DNA from: Lineus longissimus | Lineage: Eukaryota; Nemertea; Pilidiophora; Heteronemertea; Lineidae | NCBI RefSeq assembly: GCF_910592395.1 | Contig: NC_088308.1 | Span: 23,389,501-23,453,500, forward strand | Reading direction: 5' to 3' | DNA length: 64,000 nucleotides | Shown: positions 1 to 10,500 of the stretch, one piece after another | Layout of the letters: every line of letters starts with the position of its first letter | Position numbering within the stretch: position 1 is the stretch's first letter | Notes under the pieces: generated by a model | Databases searched by the model: none | The model's input: only the letters and a program-made list of their open reading frames with translations | What the model was told of the DNA's origin: nothing | Translations under genes and position numbers: made by a program

Positions 1-1950
1 ATTCTTGCAAATATTTGAATAACTGTTTACCTTGAGAAGTAGAGGAGTGGGTTTTGCATGACAGGGTTTGTTGTACACGCAACCACCTCGCCATACCACA
101 CATAATGGTCCCCAACATTATGTACAGAATGAGCTTTACAGTCCAATACCGCAGGTGTACCCAAGATAACGGGAAGACCCTGAAATTGATGATGAGGAAA
201 TTTGATCACAGTCTACAAGAGTGGCGCAAGATAGCCTCTGAAGCGGGCAGAACAGGATGTTCCACCAACTATTCCACTATTTATACATAGCAACTTTGAA
301 CATATGCTCTTAAGCAAAATGGGCCAGGTTCTATACTATACATGTAGGACTATCCACTGCATTATTGACAACCTTCAGGATCAAGCTGGCTACTGTATAA
401 AACAGCTGCTTACCAAATCATTTATCTCATGAGGTATTTTTGAGAATTGGTCCTTTCCCTCAACAGCCAAGCGAGAGAAGTGAACACCATATTTCACCTG
501 ATCCTCTCCTAACACATGGATAACAAACTGGTGACTTTTCTGGAGGAGATCATGCATCCGACTGAAACAAGACAAAAACAAAATAAACATAATTTCCTGT
601 TTCACTAACTATACATGTTAATAATGATTAGACCCGCTTTTAGGCAATTTCATACATGTGCAATGTTTCATCAATAGTTGTGGCTGTAGGATTGGACTGT
701 TGTTTGCAAATGTTTGCATGAAAGGACCCATCAATCACCTCTTGCAAGTCAATACAAACCTTGGCTTCGCCATCGTGAAAGATACAACAGGTGGTTCTAG
801 AGATACACTGGTCAATGAACTACAGGTTACACCCCGCTTGAACCATTTTCCTGTTTGATTGTTAATGGTAGCAGACGTTACAACCACAACTGTAAAAGAG
901 ACAATCAGCGGCAAAAATGCAATACTTTAGACCAACAGAGCATCAGAATAGAATGACAAATTACTTTTTTTGGAAAAGACCACCGTTCACAATGCTACAA
1001 TTTATAAATAGAAAATGAGGACAATTTCTATTCAAATTCTAAGGAAATGAGAAACTTCAAAGTTCAAGAAAAACATCTGTATTGGGCTACAATGTCTTGA
1101 TTTTGACTGTTGAACCCAAGTCATGCAAGTGGGCATGTCAGAGTGGCAAATCAACCAGAAACCTGTCCAGTGCTTACCAGCAGCCATGGATTGAATTTCT
1201 TCTAGTCAAACGCAAAAGACGCTTCGAAATTGTTCTACAAGGGTTCTGGTTGTTGTCACATTATTAAATAGCTAACAAAGACATGCCTGATTGATGATTA
1301 TTTCTATCCTCATTAGATAATTTTAACATTGAGATCACTTAGCCTGATACAAACCTGGATGAGGGACTTTACTCATCACCTGTCGAAAAGCTTCTGTGGA
1401 CTTTCGATTAACAGATGCACCATGTTTATCAACATCTATGACTTTCTGCTGAACTGAAATAAGGAAGAAGAAACCTACATTGTATGCGGGGGAAGAGAAT
1501 GAAGAGGCAAGTAATTATGAATTATGTAGGACTAACTTTGTGTACGGGACTCCTCATTTTACCTAGACTCACTCATACGAGTATACCGTAATGTCGCCAC
1601 ACACTCTACATCCCCTCAATGATGCCATTTCTGAGAATATGTGGAAATAAGACGACGTGCGAAATTAAGAGTCCCGATTTTATAGCACGTCTAAGGCTAA
1701 GGAGGGTCTACAGCATTTAGTTGTCGCATTCCAGGCCAAACGTTTTTGGGACACCCTGTACTACTACTAGCGTACTGTCTTGACCTCACAGATCGACCAA
1801 AGTTCTGTCCTGTTTTCTTCCTTTATCGAATGTCTTACTTGTTGAACATGCTCTACAAATAAAGAAGTCTTTCATATGTATCACACCGCCGCAGGATTTC
1901 AGTCCCTTAGTCAGTACTGTTGGAGTAATCGATAGTTTTAGAGGAAACAT
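1..1950 (-). CDS. Flavin-reductase-like domain protein, 5' five exons (3' part outside window)
   Basis: The family is the FMN-binding split-barrel flavin reductases (DIM6/NTAB type), which reduce or bind flavin with NAD(P)H. Exons in coding order are 1839-1950, 1355-1453, 760-889, 414-561 and 31-179. Phases match at each junction (1, 1, 2, 0) and the last exon leaves phase 2 at the left edge. The start is the first ATG after an in-frame stop. The first 37 residues are rich in K, S, T and hydrophobics, with just one acid, and could be a mitochondrial leader (inference). Family signatures seen in order are FRQVMSKVPHP, GVTCSSLTSVSLEPP, HQFVIHVLGEDQ, GLPVILGTPAVLDC and GDHYVWYGEVV. About 212 residues lie in the window. 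Donors at 760 and 1355 are GTTTGT, weaker than the GTAAG of the others. The substrate and partner are unknown. Confidence 0.85.
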
Positions 1951-2637
1951 TTTCAATAACTTTGCCAAGGAGTTGGTTTATCATTTTCCCTGTAGACGGC
2001 GCACCAAACAAGTCGTTCGACTCACTTACTCGTGTATTGGACCTGAACGATGGCTTCCCACTTCCGTCGTCTGCAAAATCTTTGCTTTCCCTGTTGGCCC
2101 ATCGAAAACTGTTCTCTCCTGCTCAATAATGACACTCCTTATTCTGAAATATGATGCTTTTCCAGACAAAGCAGACAAAGGGAGTCGCACCTAGGCCTAC
2201 TAAAAAAAGTTACCGATACGGCGATATTCCCCCCTAAAATTAAAGGGGGAAAACATCCACCTCAAATGGGGTAATTTTTAATTTTAAGTAATCGCGTAGT
2301 TACACTTTTTAGCACAGATGGCGCCATCTAGGGGTCCTGTCAAAATCATTGGTCTACCTGAATTCAATTTTATAGCGACTGGTAGACCTACCTTATTGAT
2401 TGCAGTCATTTTGCAGAAATGAATGAAATCATGTTAACTTTCCAATGACCAATGCCAATATATACAAGAGCCCAAGGAATTGATGGAAAAAGGAAAAAGA
2501 TAGAGAGACATTAAGTTCATGAATTACAATCACTAAAACCAATCCAGACATCCAGAAATTTGGGAAAAGGGATGCAGCCTCACTCATGCATTTTCTCAGG
2601 CATCTGATAAGACTCCTGGGGTAGTCCTTTCATACTA
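1951..2637. other. 5' flank of the flavin-reductase-like gene
   Basis: This stretch lies upstream of the minus-strand start codon and should hold its 5' UTR and promoter. I see no TATA box at a useful distance and no supported coding exon. A C5/G5 inverted pair flanks an AT core near 2230-2248. Confidence 0.4.
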
Positions 2638-3271
2638 CAGTGGAACCCCGGTCGGCGACCACCTCAGTAACGCGACCACCCCGCGAACACGACCAAAATT
2701 CTCCGGTCCCGAATGGTTTTCTCTCTAATTCCCATTAACTGGCCCTCGCTAACACGACCACCCCGGTACCCAGACCGCGACCACCAGCTTGGTCGGTCCC
2801 AAACTGCAAATTAACCCCGCTAACGCGACCATGAGGCCTAATTGCCGTAATCAACCATGACTGCATGGTATCAATTGGCACCTTCTCGCAAATCCGTGTT
2901 GATAATTAGCACCTCGAACACAATGACCATGGGAATCCATATGAAAATAAATGATGTGTAAGTGAGTTTGATCTTGGAGGAACTATACTTCAAGTATAAT
3001 TCCTCCAAGGTTTGATCAAATGTAAGCGCAAATAAAATGAAGAATAAACTTTCTTTTCGACTCACGGTTTGTTTTTTCATCATTTAGTATTAAATGATGT
3101 CAAGAGGCATGCACACGTAGTTTTTAGGACAAATAAATTATGTTGATTAGTAAGAGTACCGATACTCAAAGTAAAGAATGCTTACTATGTCGTAATGTTG
3201 ATAAAATACGTTATTAAAAAGATGATTTAATCAGTACCAGTTCAAATTGATGTGGGACCGGGGTCCCACTG
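2638..3271. mobile_element. Non-autonomous pogo/Tigger-like DNA transposon (MITE-like)
   Basis: The left end at 2638-2653 reads CAGTGGAACCCCGGTC. The right end at 3256-3271 is its reverse complement with one mismatch in 16. A CAGTGGAACCCC-type terminus is typical of pogo/Tigger-class Tc1-mariner relatives. The left 200 bp is GC-rich, with repeats of a CGACCAC core about 30-50 bp apart, unlike the AT-rich flanks. The left end is preceded by TA, as expected for this superfamily. The right end is followed by CG, so that copy of the target site appears mutated. There is no transposase reading frame inside. Confidence 0.75.
2973..3009. repeat. 37-bp near-perfect palindrome inside the MITE
   Basis: The arms CTTGGAGGAA and its reverse complement surround the TATACTTCAAGTATA core. 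About three positions break the symmetry. It lies near the middle of the 634-bp element, so it may be the folding centre of the element or a nested foldback. Confidence 0.6.
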
Positions 3272-5880
3272 CGTCCGGAGGCTCAAAATAAATATTGGAT
3301 TGTATAGGGAAGAGGTGCCCTGAAAAAGGGGCAAGTGCCATGTAGTGCCACTTCTATCTTATTCTTATTATAATATCATCTGGCTACTTTTTTCAATGTC
3401 TAGAGTACTCAAGTGTGTCTCATCTTCTTCAGGAAATGCCAACTGTCACAAAACGAACAACAAGACCAGAATAAAGTGATGCATACAAATTTTTATTGAT
3501 TGTAATATCAACTTGGAAAACTTTAAACCGCTTCAGGAAGCTATATTCAAAGTCAAAGGGGGAGAAAAGTTTTGTACAGCCATTGAAAATGCATATGAAA
3601 CATTGGAAGGACTTACTCAATCTTATATTTATATCTAGACCTCATAATACTTTCAATGGCACAAAACTTTTTTACACCTTGTAACTGATTTGTTCCATGT
3701 TTTTATCTACAGAATAATGAGCTATCAATTCAGTCAGTACACAACATCCGGAGGTGATATTAGTGTGGGAACACAGTTTGTGGGCATTTAAAAAAATTTA
3801 TGGCGTCTTGACAACCGTGTTACAGTAACTTTAATCAGATTTTTTGCCTCATATATTTTTACAATTATCTGTATTATAAAATGTTAAAATATTTCCACAT
3901 TTACAGTAGTCTCTCTCTCCGAACTCTACCTTGTTCCACTGGTTGATCACAAAATACAAACATTTAAAATAAGATGGAATGTGATCGAATATTGAGCTCT
4001 GAATTAAATACCTTAAACTAAACTCAAGAAATTAGAGTCTACCAAAATTATATAAATTGCCACAGACCAACCACACTGATGTCACCAGAACATATGCATG
4101 CTTTCCCACTCAGCCCCTCCCCTTGATTCAAAATGAGTCTATTAGTATTAGAAATAGGCCTACATCTCTTTCTGTCAATGAAATCATTGTGGTGTGACTG
4201 GGCAATTTGACATGCACGGTTTGCAAAAATATGCTGGTATATGCTTGAGGCACAAAATCATTGTGATGATATTCAAAATAGAACAAATTTTCAATTAATT
4301 ATAAATAAGGTTTACAACTATATACTCACTTATCAATTCACATTCAATATTTACAAACATAATAGTATCAGTGTGAACAAAGACCAAGTAAAGAACTTGG
4401 AAAAATGAAGATTCAAATGCATTATTATGTTATAAAAGTGTTGGTCAGCTCCAGTTCATACAAAAATAGTTTCCTGTCTGAGGCAGAGATAAATCTACAA
4501 CTACAGTATCTGTAATTCACCTAACCTTGAACAGAATGCAGGTCCCTACCGCAAGTTTTGATTATACAATGTAACAAGCAGCATCCACTTATTGAAGTTC
4601 ATACCAAGTTAAGGTATCTTTTAATCGGTGAGAAACTAAGCTCAAAATGATACACCAGTAAAACTTAAGACTTCATGCAGACAGCAACACAACATTTGTG
4701 CTTCAAAGGATGCAATGTATGTAGATGGACAGACGTTTGGGAGACAAACAGAGAATGCTTACATCAACAATAGATGGACATTCAAGTTTGGAACACGAGG
4801 TAGTTCTCCAAGGAGTCAAGTTGTTGAAAAGTACCAGTTTATATATTATCTGGGTTGTATTATTCTTCAGACAGCCCCAGACTTGAACTGGCTGGCCAGC
4901 AAGGTGACGAAAGAATATGACAATGACATTAAACTGGGCAAAAAACCCTTTTTAATCAGCTAAGACACTCCCTCCCCTAAAATAACAATGAACACAAATA
5001 AGGACCTCGTACATGTCAACCCAACCATTTTCACAAATATTAATATTCTCAAAAAATATTTTTGGTGTCATGCTCCAGTTTATTTATGTTTAAAGAATTA
5101 TTGACAATATACAGCAGCTTTGTAAAATATGAAGTGTCAATAACAAAGCCATTGCAGAAGCTTGCATCAATTCTCAGATCAAAAGTAAGCCATACACTAC
5201 AGTAAAATATATACAGATGAACATCGCTACATTTTTTGGGAGTCAAATAACGATATTCAACAAAGAAAGCTTTCTCGTGAGATTCTGGAGATCATGGAAA
5301 AAGTTGAAGTTGTTAATGCAGTAGAAGAGATTCTAAGGTTACAGAATAAGGACAGCATGCTCTCTCATTGTTGTCTGTAGACACAATTTTGTATTTTAGT
5401 ATATTCAGTAGAATCTAAAACAGATAATATATCCCTGGAATGAAAGGGTGTACCCTCAAAAGGGAACATCATTTGAAAAAAATTCTTTTTATTTCAATCA
5501 AGTAAATAAATAAAAATACTTCTAGTGGACCATTTTAATGAACATGGAATGTTTGAGATTGATCATGAACGTATCAACATATTGAGAAATAAACAATAAA
5601 GCAGAGAATAAATAGAACATCTAAGAGATAGATAGTCATGTCATGGTGAGATGCGGAATAAATAGAATCAGAAGGTCCCATGTCATCTCTAAATCAGCCC
5701 CAAGTTTTTCTAGACAACAACTGGTATTGCATTCATTCTAGTTAAAGGCTACTGGACTTGACTAAAGAAGGCATTGCCATAATAGCACTAATGCCAAGTT
5801 AAATAGTGACTTCAACATAGTCCACTAATGCCTGGTTAGTGACTTTGAATGCACGGACAAGGCCTTTACTTTCTTTAAGA

Positions 5881-5932
5881 TACACTTTTATGGATCATTC
5901 ATGTCTTACACTTTTATGGATCATTCATGTCT
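5881..5932. repeat. 26-bp perfect tandem duplication
   Basis: Two exact copies of a unit starting TACACTTTTATGGATC occupy 5881-5906 and 5907-5932. This is probably a replication-slippage event in non-coding DNA. Confidence 0.9.
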
Positions 5933-7129
5933 TACAATATTATGAAACTGGTAACATCAGTAAAGTATTAGCCATGCTAGCCAATTCTTTCACATTGAAA
6001 TACCGGACCTGAGGCACAGATTTCGTTGTAATTATCGCTACCACTTCTAGAAGCCATAACATCTTTAGGACATCAAAAGGGAAGATCCCAAAATTGTTTC
6101 ACAGTTATAGTTGAGAACCTAGAAATCTAAAAGGTTCTGGTTAGTAGTACCAAAGCAACCTCGACATTTAATGATATATATATATATACAGCTAAGTTAG
6201 AAGGACGGTCCGGCAGGAAACCCTTTCAGAGATAGAGGGTAGGCTAGGCCAGTCAGCATGTCCTTGTCACTCCCCCTTTGCCTCTCATAGGCCTACACAT
6301 ACTCCCTCTGAAACAAACATTGTTTTGGTAAGCTATCAAAAAGAGGTAGTGACTCGTGGTATATTTTGATTTCAGAGCTATCAAAAGTAGCCATTGATTA
6401 TGGGCTATAACATCATAAACATGCAAAAGAGGCAGTTAATTCTACTCTCATTGACCAAATGTTGCAATGTATCAAACAATATTTTAGAATATTCAAAATT
6501 GGGATGGATTTCTTACAAATAGTATCATTAAATGATAGCACACTCTCAAAGGATGGATGATACTGTGAATACGTACAACATGAAAGAATAACTTCAGCAA
6601 TTAGAAGAAAATGTTCCATGACGAAAGGACGCGATTCATTATGACCATGTGGCACTGATAACCGGTGTGGCAATATTTATCCCACCTATTCTGCTCAAAA
6701 TGCCCAGAGGTGTCTGCATGTTTCCTGCTAATTTTGTCTTGTTAAACAAAACCACCCACAAATATTTTAAACTTAACTTCATCACACATTTAAACAAACA
6801 TGTAGGCACTAAAAGTCATTAAACCTTGAAGGAACGTCCTTGACCTTAAAATTGCGACCTTGACCTGTTAACGTGAGGTCATCCAATCGTGAGAAACTTA
6901 AGTCCCTTATGAGAATTTCCCTCCAATGACACAAAGTGTTCATTCACACAACTTCAAACCTCATCATTACCACACATGACACTAATTCACAATAGGTGGT
7001 GATTTTCTTCAGATCATTTTGATGTCTCTCTAGCTTCAGCACAATTCAAAATGTGGAAAAACTTTTGTGTCAATTATTGTTCGAAGCTTGTTTGACCTAC
7101 GCACACAGCTTCCAAATGTTACCCTAATA

Positions 7130-7135
7130 TTTATT
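7130..7135 (-). terminator. Candidate polyadenylation signal of the cadherin-23-like gene
   Basis: AATAAA on the minus strand lies about 115 bp past the stop codon at 7250. It is the nearest canonical signal I noticed downstream. Further AATAAA hexamers lie farther away, so the true 3' end is not fixed. Confidence 0.35.
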
Positions 7136-7249
7136 CTACACTGTGGTAATTTAGTTTTTGTGTCAACACTTCATATTGGCAGTACAAAAAGCTCCAAGAA
7201 AAATACTGACGTCGTGAAAATGGTGGTGGAACAGAAATTATAAGCACCA

Positions 7250-7574
7250 TTATATATCAGTGGTTTCTAAACCAATATTATTATTCTGCGCTGAATCAGG
7301 CTCCAATGCAAAATTCGTGTACCCGTTTACGACAGGACTTTTACTGTTCATATCCGGTTTTCTATAGTCCTGATTTAAATCATTGTTTCTTCGATTTTTT
7401 GCATGTTCATGTTCTTTAATAGCAGCGGCTAAGACTGTGTCGCCATCATTTCGTAATTCTGGCACCTTGTTAAATCCATCGTATTCATCGTTGAAGAGAT
7501 CCAAAGTTATTTCTTGTTCGTCATAAGTTTTTGTTGCAGATGGCTCGATCACATTATCATCAAGAGAGTTTTTA
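7250..7574 (-). CDS. CDH23-like: Terminal coding exon: conserved C-terminus and PDZ ligand
   Basis: Phase-2 acceptor at 7575-7576, then 107 codons and TAA at 7250-7252. TVLAAAIKEHEHAK resembles the LRAAIQEYDNIAK block near the end of vertebrate cadherin-23. The last residues ETTDI end in T-x-I, a class I PDZ ligand like the ITEL of cadherin-23, which binds harmonin. The acidic block DEQEITLDLFNDEYD lies near its start. Confidence 0.85.
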
Positions 7575-10500
7575 CTGAAATGATAAAAAAAAGTTTGTTT
7601 GGAAGAGAAGATATTTTCCTTGAAGAGCATTTGAGTCATATGAGACTATATAAACAAAAAAACATTCAGGCAAATGCTGGAATCAATAGACAAACCCTTG
7701 TTAGTGGCGACATTTAAATTGAAATGGCTGGAGTTATTATGATTATCTCTTGAACAAGGTTTTATGAACTGCTCTATTTTCCCTCAAAAACCAAGTCACA
7801 ACAAAATAGGTTTTATACTGTGGATGGGGAGGGGCATATTCCAATACAGATTACATGATGGGAAATTGACCTTTTATTGCAGGTTTGAAAAGATCCGAGT
7901 GTTAATAAAAGCTACCACCAGACAAGAAAAAGGTTAGAGCCACAGGCTGAGAATCAGCTTCATCTCCCACACAAGCTCCAGATTTTGGAAAATGTTCAAG
8001 ATATGCACCCAAGAAAATTGATGTTTTAAGGAAATTTCTTATAGCATTTTCAAGATTAGCATTTAAGCTGGAGCAATTGGCCTCGTAGGAACGAAAGGCA
8101 ACCTTGAGCTAGTTCAGAATTGCAATTAGCCAATCTAAGAATACTTTAAACTGCGGAAAGTTGCTCTAAGTAGCTCTAAGTACGAATTTTAATTCCCTGC
8201 AAACCAGATTGTTTTAAAATTATTATAAGATACCATATCTCTGCAGTCAGATTACAGCATGTTTGTTCATCAACACCACATCATCAATCTTGAGCAGAGG
8301 CTCAGTCAGTAGAACAGCAGACTTTCATACATTCAATCTCTGAGCACTCTCCGTATCTTTTAAGTATCGCAAAGACATCACATTGACTGTCATGTTGCTC
8401 TTACTGCCTCTCCCCAGAATAAGGAGTCGAAAGAGACCAGAGGATGAAAGAAAGGAAATGAATATTATTTTAGAATCACAGGCTTTAGATAGACACACTA
8501 GAATAAGCAGCTGATAATTATGTGCATAGAAAACCAAGCAAGAGCTCATGGAAATCATGGTGAAAAATTTAGTCTGAGATATCAGGACTAATACCTCTAA
8601 CCAAGCAATGAAATGTAATTTTAACTGGTTTTTGACCGCTTCCATACTTTGTACCAACCCAAGCGGTAATGGTTGAGACACCTTGCAAAATACGCTACTG
8701 CAGTGTAAAATGCATAGAAAACAATACTAGATATTAAGGTGTTTTGAATTATGAGATTGGGATGGACACTCGAGTATAATTTCCCATGAGATCTATTTAG
8801 CAAGTGCTGCACCCTGGTGCACGATGAGAATGATGATGTTGGTGTGATGAACATGCGCTTTTTTGCTATAGTAGCAATACCAGCAGAAATAAACATTTGC
8901 TACCTCACCTGTCATTGATGGGCTTAGTTCTGAAAGTGAGAAAATTTTACTAAAATCTGAGGATGAGGTCTTTGCTGGTAAGTTACAAATGAATTTACTC
9001 TTTAGAAGTTGCTGCTCCCATGTAACCCGTAAGGTGATCTTTTCCCTGATTTCCATTGGACCATTTGAACGATGGTCACATAATGACTATTTGAATTTGA
9101 TCAATCTAGTGTCCCGGCTTGTTTTTGTTTACAACTTTAGCTTAAAACACCCATATTCCCTTCTGAGGAAATCATGGAAAGGATCACTAATAACAGAACA
9201 AATTTCACAAAATCTTTGATACAACAGAAAGGCTAAGAAAGTCTAATGAAAACTTCAGATGAGATGCTTTCTTGCCAAAAATCAACTATAAAAGCAAAAC
9301 GATCGAATCACCCCATGCCAGATTCTGTAAACGCAATCAAAAGTCATGACAACAGATTTTTTGGCCAAATTGCCATCCAGATCCAAGAAGGCACGGTCAT
9401 CCACCAATTCTGCAAACTGACATAAACTTTGTCAAGATAGCACACACAGACAACCCAAAAATTTGCAAGTGATGAAAAAGACACTTATTTCCACTACAGG
9501 GCTGAATTAGTACTGTACATAATTGAAAGATAGCCTTTGGTGACAGCGCGTGTATACTGCAGTTTTTCAGATAAAGACTATAAGCATGCAGCATAGAAAC
9601 CATTTCCTGTATGGGAAAATGCATTTACCACAAGTTCATAGGTCAAGGTATTTCCTTCTGAAACTAAATTTGGAAACCATGTGTCACAGGCAAATTTGGT
9701 CTACAGAATCAGTACAGAACAGTTAACTATTATATTCTGATAACCCCTGTCCTTAAACAGAAAAGAATTGTTGAGAAAAGATACATGTAAGCATTATTAT
9801 TACTCGGCACCCTATTTTTGATATCAGTTAACATAGAGCCTGAAATTGTGAAGTTAGTTGACAATGGAGAAAAGTCCTGAATCCTGTGTAAGTGTCTTCA
9901 TCAATAAAGCTTCTCATGCTGCTGCAACTGCCTCCTTTGTCCTCCTTTGTTCTTATGATGACACCACACCCAACTTTATGGTCAACATTACACACAAAAA
10001 CCTGCTATCAGCATCGATGAGAAAGCCAGGATCCTCGACAACTCAGATGAAAGAAGTGCTCCTTCAATTGAGGATCATCAGTTGAATCAATGACAAACTG
10101 ATGAAAAGAGTAGATACAAAGTAAGAAAGAAGAGAAGAATCTCACCCTCCTGGAGGCAAGGCAGGGCTACCATCAAAAAGAGAACATCTGCCATTTCTGA
10201 AAAATTAGGTGAGTGAAGAGTTGCAGTAAGGCACAGAGTTAGAGCAGACTAGCGGAAAGGCTGGGTTGTTAAGTTCTGTGCTTGTGACTCCAATGGAGGA
10301 GCCGTGCAATTACTGGTAGCACTTTATGCTTGCTATTATGTGTACATTGTTACACCATTTGTTTAGGTCCATGGTTTAGCAGTCATTACAATTGAAAACT
10401 CGGCAGGTAAGCTGCACTAACAGAGACTCAAATATAAACCACCAAAATATCATCAATACTCCATAAGAACAACTTCCAGGAAAATCCTCACCCAAAACTT

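Larger units (their letters stand above)
3272..7249. other. Intergenic and probable 3' UTR, no supported gene
   Basis: I found no run of phase-consistent exons on either strand. The only ORFs are under 90 codons and have no recognisable domain. The right part, next to the cadherin stop codon at 7250, should be its 3' UTR. There is a short (TA)n run near 6171-6189 and a 26-bp tandem duplication at 5881. Confidence 0.5.

Noticed and set aside
9604-9655. Possible exon with acceptor TTTCAG and donor GTAAAT
   Set aside because: In the phase-2 frame required by its neighbours it meets a stop codon.
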